Origin: Achromobacter xylosoxidans
GTDB taxonomy: Bacteria; Pseudomonadota; Gammaproteobacteria; Burkholderiales; Burkholderiaceae_B
Assembly (NCBI RefSeq): GCF_002192695.1
Contig: NZ_MTLG01000058.1
Coordinates: 62,001-126,000, forward strand
Reading direction: 5' to 3'
Length of the DNA stretch: 64,000 nt
A program made the translations under genes and the position numbers. Within the stretch, counting starts at the first letter, position 1, and every line of letters begins with the position of its first letter. This document shows, one piece after another, positions 30,265 through 42,660 of this stretch. Under the pieces are notes generated by a model. The model saw nothing but the letters and a program-made list of their open reading frames with translations, did not search any database and had not been told where the DNA came from.

Positions 30265-31528
30265 CCCCGGCTGGGGTCGTGGGAACAACAATGGCTCCGA
30301 GCCGCCGCCCAAGCGGCCTCAAGGCAACGGAGACGGCCCACCCGACCTGGACGAGGTCTGGCGCGATTTCAACAATCGCATCGGATCCCTGTTCGGGCGC
30401 AAGGGCGGGGGCGGCAATAACCGCCCTGGCAACCGCGGCGGCATGACGCCGCCGTCGCCGCGCGGTGCGCGCATCGGCCTGGGCGTCATCGCCCTGGTCG
30501 CGGCCGGCATCTGGCTGGCCAGCGGTTTCTACATCGTGCAGGAAGGCCAGGTCGCGGTCGTGACACAGTTCGGCAAGTACAAGTCGACGTCGCAAGCCGG
30601 TTTCCAATGGCGCATGCCGTATCCCATCCAGAGCCACGAAATGGTCAACGTGTCGCAGCTGCGCACGTTCGAGGTCGGTTTCCGTGGCGGCGCGCGCAAC
30701 AAGGTCTTGCCCGAAGCGCTGATGCTCACGACGGACGAGAACATCGTCGACATGCAGTTCGTCGTCCAGTATCGCCTGCGTGCCGACGGCGCGCCCGATT
30801 ACCTCTTCATGACGCGCGACCCGGACGAATCCGTCCGCCAGGCCTCAGAAACGGCCATGCGTGAAGTCGTGGGCAAGCAGTCGATGGACTTCGTGCTCTA
30901 CGAAGGCCGCACCACGGTGGCCACGCAAGTGCAGACCCTGATGCAGCAGATCCTGGACCGCTACCAGACCGGCGTGCAGGTCAGCACCGTCGCCATCCAG
31001 AACGTGCAGCCGCCCGAACAGGTGCAGGCTGCATTCGATGACGCCGTCAAGGCGGGCCAGGACCGCGAGCGCCAGATCAACGAAGGCCAGGCCTACGCCA
31101 ACCAGGTCGTGCCGCTGGCCAGCGGCCAGGCATCCCGCATGACCGAGCAGGCCGAAGGCTACAAGGCCAAGGTCGTTGGCGACGCCCAGGGTAATACCTC
31201 GCGCTTCACCAGCATCCTCGGCGAATACGAGAAGTCGCCGCAGGTCATGCGCCAGCGCATGTATCTGGAAAGCATGCAGGAGATCTTCACGCGCGCCAGC
31301 AAGGTCATGGTCGACACCAAGAGCAACAACAACATGTTGTACCTGCCCTTGGACAAGATCATGCATCTGGCCGCACAGGACGCCAGCAAGTCCGGTGTCG
31401 CCGGTTCGGGTTCGCCCACGCTGGCTCCGCCCGCGCAGTCGCCGGCGCGCGGCAGCGCCGCGCCGGTGCCTCAGTCTTCCGGCAGCAGCAATAGCAACAC
31501 GCTGCCCCGCGACCGTACGTCGCGCTAA
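30230..31528 (+). CDS. hflK: FtsH-modulating membrane protein HflK
   Basis: A 432-residue SPFH/prohibitin-family inner-membrane protein that, with HflC, caps the FtsH protease in a large cage. N-terminal Gly/Asn/Pro-rich cytoplasmic tail (LNDPGWGRGNNNGSEPP), one transmembrane segment (about 84-104, LGVIALVAAGIWLASGFYIV), then the SPFH domain and a coiled region; the Ser/Pro-rich C-terminus is variable. The start giving MPRIIKLFNLND overlaps hflX by 35 bases and has TGGGA upstream. 18 bases separate it from hflC. Confidence 0.95.
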   Translation: MPRIIKLFNLNDPGWGRGNNNGSEPPPKRPQGNGDGPPDLDEVWRDFNNRIGSLFGRKGGGGNNRPGNRGGMTPPSPRGARIGLGVIALVAAGIWLASGFYIVQEGQVAVVTQFGKYKSTSQAGFQWRMPYPIQSHEMVNVSQLRTFEVGFRGGARNKVLPEALMLTTDENIVDMQFVVQYRLRADGAPDYLFMTRDPDESVRQASETAMREVVGKQSMDFVLYEGRTTVATQVQTLMQQILDRYQTGVQVSTVAIQNVQPPEQVQAAFDDAVKAGQDRERQINEGQAYANQVVPLASGQASRMTEQAEGYKAKVVGDAQGNTSRFTSILGEYEKSPQVMRQRMYLESMQEIFTRASKVMVDTKSNNNMLYLPLDKIMHLAAQDASKSGVAGSGSPTLAPPAQSPARGSAAPVPQSSGSSNSNTLPRDRTSR

Positions 31529-31546
31529 CCCGGAGGAGTCCTGATC

Positions 31547-32449
31547 ATGCAACGTCTCATGCCCATCCTGGTCGGCCTGCTCATCGTGCTGGCCGCCCTT
31601 TCTTCCTGCGTCTTCGTCGTGCGCGAGCGCGACTACGCCCTGGTGTTCTCGCTGGGTGAAGTCCGCAGGACCATCAACGAACCCGGCCTTTACTTCAAGG
31701 CGCCGCCTCCGTTCCAGAATGTCGTGACGCTCGACAAGCGCATTCTGACCATCGAAACCAACGAAGCCGAACGCATCCAGACTTCCGAAAAGAAGAACCT
31801 GCTGATCGACTCGTACGTCAAGTGGCGCATCCTGGATCCGCGCCAGTACTACGTTTCCACCGGCGGCAACGAGCGCGTGGCGCAGGAGCGCCTGCAGGCG
31901 CTGATCCGCGACGCGCTGAACGCCTCGGTCAACGTGCGCACGGTGCGCGACGTGGTTTCGACCGAACGCGACAAGATCATGGCCGAAATCCTGACCAACG
32001 TCGCCAAGCGCGCCGAGCCCTTGGGCGTGCAGATCGTCGACGTGCGCCTGCGCCGCATCGAGTTCGCGCCGGAAATCTCGGAATCGGTGTATCGCCGCAT
32101 GGAAGCGGAGCGTACGCGCGTCGCCAACGAGCTGCGCTCCATCGGCGCCGCCGAAGGCGAAAAGATCCGCGCCGAAGCCGACCGCCAACGCGAAGTCATC
32201 GTGGCCCAGGCCTACGCCAAGGCCCAAGGCATCATGGGCGAGGGCGACGCCGCGGCCGCCGCGATCTATTCGCAGGCCTACGGCAAGAACCCGCAGTTCT
32301 ACACGTACTACAAGAGCCTGGAAGCCTACCGCGCTTCGTTCTCCAAGCCGGGCGACGTGCTGGTTGTCGACCCCAGCTCCAGCTTCTTCCAGTTCTTGAA
32401 GGACCCCACCGGCGACGCCCTGGCGCCGGTCACCGTGCCGGCCAAGTGA
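31547..32449 (+). CDS. hflC: FtsH-modulating membrane protein HflC
   Basis: A 300-residue partner of HflK. N-terminal membrane anchor (residues 4-22, LMPILVGLLIVLAALSSCVF), SPFH domain with VVRERDYALVFSLGEV, and a coiled region rich in Arg/Glu/Ala (RVANELRSIGAAEGEKIRAE). Good GGAGG site upstream. A terminator follows it, so hisZ-purA are transcribed separately. Confidence 0.96.
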   Translation: MQRLMPILVGLLIVLAALSSCVFVVRERDYALVFSLGEVRRTINEPGLYFKAPPPFQNVVTLDKRILTIETNEAERIQTSEKKNLLIDSYVKWRILDPRQYYVSTGGNERVAQERLQALIRDALNASVNVRTVRDVVSTERDKIMAEILTNVAKRAEPLGVQIVDVRLRRIEFAPEISESVYRRMEAERTRVANELRSIGAAEGEKIRAEADRQREVIVAQAYAKAQGIMGEGDAAAAAIYSQAYGKNPQFYTYYKSLEAYRASFSKPGDVLVVDPSSSFFQFLKDPTGDALAPVTVPAK

Positions 32450-32471
32450 TGCGGCGACGGTAATGCGGAAT

Positions 32472-32502
32472 AAAAGCCCCTTGGAAATCCAAGGGGCTTT
32501 TT
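32472..32502 (+). terminator. Terminator after hflC
   Basis: A 12-bp perfect stem (32473-32484 with 32489-32500) with an AAAT loop and a T run, 23 bases after the hflC stop. Confidence 0.92.
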
Positions 32503-32594
32503 GCTTGCCGGCGCGGCGGCATCCTGAAGCCTGCGCAATAGGGGACAGTTTCGCGCCCATGGCAGCTCCGGCTGGCGTTGGCCGCCGAACCATG

Positions 32595-32664
32595 TACAAT
32601 ACCCCGTAAGCTAGAAAACATTCCGCAGCGGCTGAGCGGGCTTACGCCCCCTCAGCCGCTTTTT
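32595..32664 (+). promoter_or_regulatory. Candidate promoter and attenuator leader of hisZ-purA
   Basis: TACAAT at 32595-32600 is a good -10 box (no strong -35 found), followed about 27 bases later by a terminator hairpin. The segment CGTAAGC at 32605-32611 is exactly complementary to GCTTACG at 32640-32646, which is the loop of the terminator hairpin. This could be a regulated leader or a short terminated RNA of about 60 bases. No leader peptide with a histidine run is seen. Confidence 0.45.
32627..32664 (+). terminator. Terminator hairpin inside the hisZ leader
   Basis: A 10-bp stem (32627-32636 with 32651-32660) plus inner G-C pairs, followed by TTTTT to 32664 and only 50 bases before hisZ. 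Since another terminator already ends hflC, this one must act on a transcript starting in 32503-32620. Confidence 0.82.
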
Positions 32665-32713
32665 CGTTTGGGCGACGCCCACGCATCACTTGGCGTTCTT
32701 CAGGTAAACATTC

Positions 32714-33871
32714 ATGGGTAACTGGTTGCTGCCCGAGAGCCTTGCCGACGTACTTCCGGCAGAGGCCCGGCGCATCGAGGAATTGCGCCGCGAACTTCTC
32801 GATCTGTATCGCACTTACGGTTTCGAGCTGGTCGCGCCGCCCCTGGTCGAATACATTGATTCATTGCTGTCCGGCACCGGCAGCGATCTGGATCTGCGCA
32901 CCTGCAAGCTGGTTGATCAACTGTCCGGCCGCACCTTGGGCGTGCGCGCGGACATGACGCCTCAGGTCACGCGCATCGACGCGCACTTGTTGAATCGCGC
33001 GGGCGTTACCCGCCTGTGCTATTGCGGCAACGTGCTGCACGCTCGCCCGGCGGACCTGCTGTCCAGCCGCGAGCTGTTGCAGATCGGCGCTGAAATCTAC
33101 GGCCATGCCGGTTTCGAGGCCGACCTGGAGATCATCCAGCTGGTGCTGGAAACGGTGGCGATCGCCGGCGTGCGCAACCCGAGGTTGGATCTGTGCCATC
33201 CGGGCGTATTGCGCGCTCTTCTGGAATCCGATCCGGCAGCGGCGGCGCTGTCGCAGGACGTCATCCTGCTGATGCGCGAGAAGGACGTTCCGGGGCTGGG
33301 CGAACTGGCAGAGCGGGCTCCCGGCCTGCGTGCGGAGACCCTGAAGGCCCTGCAGTTGCTGCCCAAGCTGTACGGCGGACCGGAAGTGCTGAAGGAAGCG
33401 CGCCGTGAACTGCCTTTGCTGCCGGGCGTCGTGGCCGCGTTGGACGCGCTGCAGTTGGTGGTTGATGCCATGCCCAATGTGGCGTTCGGCGTGGATCTGG
33501 CCGACGTAGGCGGCTATGGCTACCATTCCGGCGTGAAGTTCGCGCTGTATGCCGAAGGCTGGCGCGATGCGCTGGTCAGCGGCGGCCGTTATGACGATGT
33601 CAGCCGTGCGTTTGGCCGGGCCCGTCCCGCCACCGGCTTCAGTCTTGATTTACGCAAGCTGGCGGCGGGTTTGCCGCCGGCGGAAAGGGCGCGTGCGGTA
33701 CGTGCGCCCTGGGGGCAAGCCCCCGCCCTGACCGAGGCGGTGCGCCGCCTGCGCCGGTCGGGGGAAATTGTCGTTCAGGTATTGCCCGGTCACGAGCAGG
33801 ATCAGGACGAATTCGTTTGCGATCGCGAGCTGGCGCTGCAGGATGGCGCCTGGACGGTCAGAACGCTGTGA
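32714..33871 (+). CDS. hisZ: ATP phosphoribosyltransferase regulatory subunit HisZ
   Basis: A 385-residue paralogue of histidyl-tRNA synthetase lacking the anticodon-binding domain. It pairs with short-form HisG to make the first histidine-pathway enzyme and to give histidine feedback. [23 protein letters not shown] at the N-terminus and motif-2-like region are seen. The HisRS-type motif [10 protein letters not shown] remains, but motif residues for aminoacylation are altered. It is followed by purA after 76 bases, the usual beta-proteobacterial pairing. Confidence 0.94.
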   Translation: MGNWLLPESLADVLPAEARRIEELRRELLDLYRTYGFELVAPPLVEYIDSLLSGTGSDLDLRTCKLVDQLSGRTLGVRADMTPQVTRIDAHLLNRAGVTRLCYCGNVLHARPADLLSSRELLQIGAEIYGHAGFEADLEIIQLVLETVAIAGVRNPRLDLCHPGVLRALLESDPAAAALSQDVILLMREKDVPGLGELAERAPGLRAETLKALQLLPKLYGGPEVLKEARRELPLLPGVVAALDALQLVVDAMPNVAFGVDLADVGGYGYHSGVKFALYAEGWRDALVSGGRYDDVSRAFGRARPATGFSLDLRKLAAGLPPAERARAVRAPWGQAPALTEAVRRLRRSGEIVVQVLPGHEQDQDEFVCDRELALQDGAWTVRTL

Positions 33872-33875
33872 CTAA

Positions 33876-35243
<1,368 letters not shown>

Positions 35244-35261
35244 CATCGGGTTATTATTCGC

Positions 35262-35298
35262 AAGGCCGCCGCCGGTCTCATACCGGCGGCGGCCTTTT
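35262..35298 (+). terminator. Terminator after purA
   Basis: A perfect 15-bp GC-rich stem (35262-35276 with 35282-35296), loop CTCAT, followed by TTTT. It separates purA from the phosphoribosyltransferase gene 30 bases downstream, which may be reached by read-through or use its own promoter. Confidence 0.9.
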
Positions 35299-35327
35299 CG
35301 TATTTATTAAGCAGGAGATGCTTGCCT

Positions 35328-35870
35328 ATGAGCACGCCGACCAATGATGACAGCCATCTGTGGGTGACGTGGGACGACTACAACCGCCTGATCGAGCGCC
35401 TTACCTTGCAGGTGCATCAATCGGGTTGGAAGTTCGACAAGATTCTTTGCCTGGCGCGCGGCGGCATGCGCGTCGGTGACGTTATGTCCCGTATTTTTGA
35501 TGTGCCGCTGGGCATCCTCGCCACGAGCAGCTATCGCGAAGCGGCCGGCACCAAGCAGGGCGACATGGATATCGCCCAGTTCATCACCATCACGCGCGGC
35601 ACCTTGTCCGGGCGGGTGTTGCTGGTGGACGACATGGTCGATACCGGCAAGACCTTCAGCAAGGTCTACGATCACCTGAAGAGCCAGTTCGCCGACATCA
35701 CCGAGCTGCGCAGCGCGGTGCTGTGGTGGAAGGGCCATTCCCAGGCGACGCCGGACTACTACGTCGACAAGCTGCCGACGAATCCCTGGATTCACCAGCC
35801 GTTCGAAGACTACGACAGCCTGCGTCCGCATCAGCTCGAGGCCTGGATCCGCAAGGGCTCCAAGAGCTGA
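35328..35870 (+). CDS. Phosphoribosyltransferase (xanthine/hypoxanthine type)
   Basis: A 180-residue type I PRTase. The PRPP-binding motif VLLVDDMVDTGKT (about residues 102-114) is clear, and ILCLARGGMRVGDVMSR holds the PPi loop. Such enzymes salvage purine bases (guanine, xanthine or hypoxanthine); C-terminal hood sequence does not tell which. Position next to purA supports purine salvage. ATG at 35328 chosen with AGGAG 10 bases upstream; a TTG at 35322 also in frame is less likely. Confidence 0.85.
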   Translation: MSTPTNDDSHLWVTWDDYNRLIERLTLQVHQSGWKFDKILCLARGGMRVGDVMSRIFDVPLGILATSSYREAAGTKQGDMDIAQFITITRGTLSGRVLLVDDMVDTGKTFSKVYDHLKSQFADITELRSAVLWWKGHSQATPDYYVDKLPTNPWIHQPFEDYDSLRPHQLEAWIRKGSKS

Positions 35871-35996
35871 GCATGGTGTTTTGGCAGGAGAGGGCATTCT
35901 GGCCGCCCAGGGCGCCAGACTGTCCCTCCAGTAGTCAAAACAGCCATGACCATGCTAGAATCGTTGGTTATCGCTAAACCGAACTTGGCTTGTTAC

Positions 35997-36017
35997 TCTT
36001 TGGGTAGTCTTTGGGTA
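35997..36017. repeat. Tandem 10-bp direct repeat upstream of rpsU
   Basis: TCTTTGGGTA occurs at 35997-36006 and 36008-36017, one helical turn apart. A 12-bp palindrome GCTGCTAGCAGC follows at 36062-36073. They lie in the 389-base gap 35871-36259, which holds no supported gene. Confidence 0.55.
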
Positions 36018-36120
36018 ACGGAAACAGCCAGCGGAAATCCGGGATGGGTCTGTGGTTCAGGGCTGCTAGCAGCGCTGCAATCGGAGTCCGGCGCCCGGAT
36101 TGCGCTTTCAAGGTTCCCCG

Positions 36121-36149
36121 TTCGCGGTACCTGCCTCTGTTGGTATGAT
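36121..36149 (+). promoter_or_regulatory. Candidate extended -10 promoter of rpsU-dnaG
   Basis: TATGAT at 36144-36149 with an upstream TG (extended -10) and TTCGCG at 36121-36126 as a 17-base-spaced -35. It would start rpsU-dnaG transcription about 100 bases before rpsU. Confidence 0.5.
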
Positions 36150-36259
36150 TTTGGTATCGACGAGGCCGTTTACGCGTACCTGGACCCGCGCAGCGTTGCT
36201 GGTAAGCAAGCCAGGTTTGTCATCAACTTTTGTTACCCTACAAGCAGGCCAATCACTTT

Positions 36260-36472
36260 ATGCCTATCGTTCGACTGAAGGAAAACGAACCGTTTGAAGC
36301 CGCTCTGCGCCGCTTCAAGCGCACCATCGAAAAGACCGGTTTGCTCACCGAGCTGCGTTCGCGCGAGTTCTATGAGAAGCCCACGGCCGAGCGCAAGCGC
36401 AAGCACGCCGCCGCTGTGAAGCGCCACTACAAGCGCATCCGTAGCCAACAACTGCCCCCGCGCCTGTATTGA
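36260..36472 (+). CDS. rpsU: 30S ribosomal protein S21
   Basis: A 70-residue bS21, [20 protein letters not shown] with the basic C-terminal half [20 protein letters not shown]. It binds near the anti-Shine-Dalgarno region of 16S rRNA. It opens the rpsU-dnaG-rpoD macromolecular synthesis block. ATG at 36260 chosen because it gives the family N-terminus. Confidence 0.97.
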   Translation: MPIVRLKENEPFEAALRRFKRTIEKTGLLTELRSREFYEKPTAERKRKHAAAVKRHYKRIRSQQLPPRLY

Positions 36473-36491
36473 TTTTTGATTCCCGAATCTA

Positions 36492-38561
36492 TTGATTCCA
36501 GAATCATTCATCCAGGATTTGCTCGCCCGAGTCGACGTCGTCGACGTAGTCGGGCGATACGTGCAGTTGAGAAAGGGCGGGGCCAACTTGCTTGGCCTGT
36601 GCCCTTTTCATAACGAAAAAAGTCCCTCGTTCACTGTCAGCCCCACCAAGCAGTTCTATCACTGCTTCGGTTGCGGAGCGCATGGCAGCGCCATCACCTT
36701 CCTGATGGAACACACGGGCGCCAGTTTCCCCGATGCCGTGCGTACGCTCGCGGCATCGGCGGGAATGACGGTCCCCGAAGAAAATCGCAGTCCACGCCAG
36801 CAGCAGGAATCCGCGCGCCGCAAGGCCGAGGAATCCCGCCACACGCAGGTGCTGGATGCCGCTCAGGCGCATTACCTCAAGCAGTTGCGGGCATCGCCCG
36901 CGGCGATCCGCTATTTGAAGCAGCGCGGCCTGACGGGTGAAATCGCGGCGCATTTCGGCCTGGGTTGGTCGGGTACCGACCGCCACGGCCTGTCGCAAGT
37001 TTTTCCGAACTACGAGGACCCTGTCCTGGTCGAGTCCGGGCTGGTCATCGAATCCGAGGACGGCCGCCGCTACGACCGCTTCCGGGAACGGGTGATGTTC
37101 CCGATCCGCAATGCGCGGGGCAGTCTCATCGGCTTCGGCGGCCGCATCATCGGCAAGGGCGAACCCAAATACCTGAATTCGCCTGAAACCCCGCTGTTCT
37201 CCAAGGGGCATGAGCTCTACGGACTGTGGGAGGCGCGCCTGGCCATACGCCAGGAAGGCCAGGTCATCGTGGTCGAAGGTTACATGGACGTGGTCGGCCT
37301 CGCGCAGCAAGGCATCGCCAATGCGGTGGCGACGCTGGGCACGGCCACCACGCCGGACCATGTCAAGAAACTGCTGCGCGCCAGCGACAAGGTCATCTTC
37401 AGCTTCGACGGGGATGGGGCGGGCCGGCGCGCCGCGTGGCGGGCATTGCAGGCCTGTCTGCCGGTGCTGCGCGACGATATCGCGATCCGCTTCCTGTTCC
37501 TGCCCTCGGAACACGATCCCGACTCGTATGTGCGCGAATTGGGCGCGGAAGCCTTCCGGGCATGCCTGGGCGAGGCCGTGGCGCTGTCCCGCTTCCTGCT
37601 GGATGAGCTGGCTTCGCGGCACAACATGGACGAAGCCGAAGGGCGGGCCAGTTGCCTGCACGAGGCCAAGCCCTTGCTGGCAGCCATTCCCGAATGCGCG
37701 CTGCGCGTGCAGATCGAACGGGAAATGGCCAAGCTGGTGCAGCTGACGCCGGAAGAAATGGCCCAGGTGCTGGCTCAGCAACCCACCAAGCCTTTCGCGC
37801 CCGCGCCCAAGTCCAGCGCGGCGGGAGGCGAGACGGGTGCGGCTGCCGTGTCCGCGCGGGAGCACGAGGCGGGCTATCCGGACACGGGCTACGATTTCGC
37901 CGGCCATGATTTTCATGACATCCCGGTCGACGAGTCCGATTACGCGGATCAAGTCCATCTGCCGTCCCAGGGTTCCGATTTTGGCGGCGGCGGCGGTGGT
38001 GGTGGTCAGCGTAGCGGTGGCAAGCAGGAATGGAAGGGTAAAGGCGACTGGAAAGGCAAGGGCGATTGGAAGGGCGGCAAAGGCAACTGGAAAGGCAAGC
38101 GCGACAACGACGTCGGCGGCTTTGAAGGCCGCCGCACCATGCCGTCGCTGGCCAAGCGCCTGTTGGGCCTGTTGCTTGCGCACCCTGAACTGGTCGACTC
38201 CATGGGTGACCAGCAGCTTGAAGTCATCGACCACGGCCCCCATCTAGGTCTTGTAAGAGACTTGATCATGCTGGCGCAATCCAGCGGCGCGCGCCATGTC
38301 GGGGCTCTATTGGAGGCGGCGGAACCCGATTCGGATCTGGCCACGGTGCTGAAAGGGCTGCGGGCCGACCTCCTGTCCAAGGAAGATCTGCCAGACCCGC
38401 AAACCGAGTGGGACGATGCCTTGAGACGCATCGAATTCGATTCGGCCAAGCTGGAGATCGCCAAACTCGCCGCGGCGGGTTTGGCCACGGAAGAGGCGCG
38501 CAAGCGCTATCTGGAGCTTTCCAGCCGCATGGCTGTGCTGAAAGGTGCTGGAGTGCGCTAA
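36492..38561 (+). CDS. dnaG: DNA primase
   Basis: A 689-residue primase that makes RNA primers for replication. The N-terminal CHC2 zinc site (CPFHNEKSPSFTV ... YHCFGCG, about residues 37-60), the RNA polymerase core with the TOPRIM site VVEGYMDVVGLAQ (about 258) and SFDGDGAGRRA (about 304), and the C-terminal DnaB-binding domain (about 545-689) are present. It is longer than most DnaG because of a low-complexity linker (about 498-538). The only start that gives the conserved PESFIQDLLARVDVVDVV is a TTG at 36492, with no clear ribosome binding site, 19 bases after rpsU; weak initiation is a known way to hold primase low. Confidence 0.96.
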   Translation: MIPESFIQDLLARVDVVDVVGRYVQLRKGGANLLGLCPFHNEKSPSFTVSPTKQFYHCFGCGAHGSAITFLMEHTGASFPDAVRTLAASAGMTVPEENRSPRQQQESARRKAEESRHTQVLDAAQAHYLKQLRASPAAIRYLKQRGLTGEIAAHFGLGWSGTDRHGLSQVFPNYEDPVLVESGLVIESEDGRRYDRFRERVMFPIRNARGSLIGFGGRIIGKGEPKYLNSPETPLFSKGHELYGLWEARLAIRQEGQVIVVEGYMDVVGLAQQGIANAVATLGTATTPDHVKKLLRASDKVIFSFDGDGAGRRAAWRALQACLPVLRDDIAIRFLFLPSEHDPDSYVRELGAEAFRACLGEAVALSRFLLDELASRHNMDEAEGRASCLHEAKPLLAAIPECALRVQIEREMAKLVQLTPEEMAQVLAQQPTKPFAPAPKSSAAGGETGAAAVSAREHEAGYPDTGYDFAGHDFHDIPVDESDYADQVHLPSQGSDFGGGGGGGGQRSGGKQEWKGKGDWKGKGDWKGGKGNWKGKRDNDVGGFEGRRTMPSLAKRLLGLLLAHPELVDSMGDQQLEVIDHGPHLGLVRDLIMLAQSSGARHVGALLEAAEPDSDLATVLKGLRADLLSKEDLPDPQTEWDDALRRIEFDSAKLEIAKLAAAGLATEEARKRYLELSSRMAVLKGAGVR
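37983..38103 (+). repeat. Low-complexity and tandem repeat linker inside dnaG
   Basis: Eight consecutive glycine codons (37983-38006) precede an imperfect 18-base tandem repeat (38028-38103) encoding four WKGKGD-like units. The repeat joins the polymerase core to the helicase-binding domain of primase. Confidence 0.85.
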
Positions 38562-39309
38562 ATGCGCTAAAATCAAAGGTTGTCCGCTGGCGGAAGGTGC
38601 TCTTTGGCTGGCCGAGGCGGGGCGACAGGTGGTAGTTCGCGTGATGTTTTGGGCGAAACCTGTCTGATGTACTCGGATTGTGGTATTTGCAGTTGATTTT
38701 CGCTCGATTCTTGCTGAATTTGGCGGTAATCCTTGTGCCACGGTGCGTGGACGACAAGAAATGCATTCGGCGGGCGGAATCTATTCCGGCTGTCGGAATC
38801 TAATGGATGTATAGGGTTTGACGCGGGACCTGCGATCCGGACGCGACGGACGGTTTCCAGCAAATGGAACGTCGGGCGCGCAACGGCAGAAATAAAAGCG
38901 GATGCGCGCGTCAAATTTGTTACATAGTTAATTAATATAGCTGAGCGGTGAATCAAGCAGTTCGGCGGCGGTCATCTCCGCGTAGCGTTTGTGGTTTGGG
39001 TGCTGTGTCTACTCAGCTGCTTGGGGCAAAGGCCCGATAAGCAAGCAAAGCCTATTTATAGGCAGGCAGCCCCCCCGACGCCCGGGAGCCCCCGCAGAAT
39101 GAGGCCATGCACGCAAGGCGCAGGTCCGGTATTGCACCGGAACGGCGCCAAGCGGGCTCGCAAGAGCCGGCGCTGCGAACAACGCAGCCGTGTGGCCTTG
39201 GCTGATTCACCAGATTTACCCGTATAAACCGCCGCGTTGGGCTGCCGTCCAAAGCGGCTTCATGCGGTGCAACATGCCCGAACGGGTTGCGACGACCACG
39301 GAAGCGACT
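38562..39309 (+). other. Long dnaG-rpoD intergenic region
   Basis: A 748-base gap, unusual within a macromolecular synthesis operon. It has an AT-rich stretch at about 38885-38945 that may hold an rpoD promoter, but no hexamer pair with sound spacing was fixed. Short open frames here lack ribosome binding sites and family features. The 3' part (39050-39200) is GC-rich with a C7 run. Nothing else recognised. Confidence 0.4.
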
Positions 39310-41574
<2,265 letters not shown>

Positions 41575-41583
41575 TCGTTTTCT

Positions 41584-41662
<79 letters not shown>

Positions 41663-41678
41663 AGAAAGTCCTGTTAAT

Positions 41679-41950
41679 TCAGGCACCTACAGCCGCCAGT
41701 AATGGCGGCTGTTTCTTTTCCTGCGTCTGCTGTGACCAAAACGTGACCGTTTCGGCGTGCGCGGCCAGGTGTGTCGGGGCCAGGTGGGCGTACTTCTTGA
41801 CCATCTCGATACGCTCCCAGCTGCCCAGCTCCTTCAGGACCATCAGTGGTGTGCCGGCCCGGACGTGCCACGATGCCCAGGTGTGGCGCAGGTTGTGAAA
41901 ATGGACGTCCATCGATGCCGATGGCGCAGCATGCCCGCTCAAACATGCGG
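41679..41950 (-). pseudogene. 3' remnant of a tyrosine-recombinase (phage/island integrase) gene
   Basis: Only the C-terminal part of a tyrosine recombinase is left. [11 protein letters not shown] in one frame continues as [20 protein letters not shown] in another, so a one-base shift lies at about 41911. The HNLRHTW box (with catalytic Arg and His) and the YAHLAP box (catalytic Tyr) are present; the N-terminal two thirds are gone, replaced at about 41953 by the IS3 remnant. It ends 16 bases from the tRNA-Ile CCA, the normal place for an integrase of an element inserted in a tRNA gene. Not functional. Confidence 0.85.
41689..41718 (+). terminator. Terminator after tRNA-Ile
   Basis: A perfect 10-bp stem (41689-41698 with 41703-41712), loop GTAA, followed by TTCTTTT. 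It terminates the tRNA transcript and also forms part of the 3' end of the integrase remnant on the other strand. Confidence 0.85.
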
Positions 41951-41952
41951 GT

Positions 41953-42660
41953 TCATTCGTAGCGCACGGTCTTGTTGAGCCGCTCGACGTAGGCATTCTG
42001 CTGTGGCTTTCCCGGCTGGATATATTCGAGCTTTATGCTCCATGCCCTGGCCCACTCGACAATTGCTGCGCTCAAGTATTCGGGTCCGTTATCGCACCGA
42101 ATGGCTAAGGGCTTTCCCCGCCAGCCGATGATCTGCTTGAGCGTGCGGATCACGCGCTCGGACGGCAGCGAGAAGTCAACCTCAATGCCCAGTGCCTCGC
42201 GGTTGAAGTCGTCGATCACGTTGAGCGCGTGGATGCTGCGCCCATCGGCAAGCTGGTCATGCATGAAGTCCATCGACCATACCTGGTTTACGTTGGTCGG
42301 CACGGTCAGTGGCTCAGGCGTCTGTCGAAGCAGCCGTTTGCGCGGCTTGATCCGCAGGTTCAGTTCGACTTCGCGATAGATCCGGTACACATGCTTATGG
42401 TTCCAGCCGAGCCCTCGAACATCGCGCAGATACAGGAAGCACAGACCAAAGCCCCAGTTGCGGTGATTGTCGGTCAGACGCAGCAGCCAGTTGGCGATTT
42501 CCTCGTTCTCGGCGTCCAACTTGGCGACGTACCGATAGCAACTCTGGCTGACTCTGAACGCCTCGCGGGCCATCCGACTCGACATGCCGCGATCCTGCAC
42601 GGCACGTTGGGCCATCTCGCGGCGGCGAGATGGCCTCACCACTTTTTTTCTAGCGCCGCT
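41953..42660 (-). mobile_element. IS3-family insertion sequence remnant (OrfB transposase)
   Basis: A 229-codon frame encodes the catalytic DDE half of an IS3-family transposase: [14 protein letters not shown] with the first Asp, [20 protein letters not shown] with the second region, and [15 protein letters not shown] ... [23 protein letters not shown] holding the last Asp and Glu. It stops right after NKTVRYE, where family members run on for roughly 40-50 residues, so the 3' end is cut. An A7 run at 42643-42649 on the coding strand is the usual frameshift site between OrfA and OrfB, but only a few codons of a possible OrfA lie before it. No terminal inverted repeats or target duplication were found. 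Confidence 0.88.

Noticed and set aside
35946-36278. Possible 110-codon gene upstream of rpsU
   Set aside because: No ribosome binding site, overlaps the candidate rpsU promoter and the rpsU start, and the translation has no family features.
37983-38103. CRISPR-like or satellite repeat
   Set aside because: The repeat is in frame inside dnaG, has no spacers, and codes for a regular peptide linker; no CRISPR array was seen anywhere in the window.
38733-38927. Small frames in the dnaG-rpoD gap
   Set aside because: Open on both strands by chance, with no start signals and no recognised domains.
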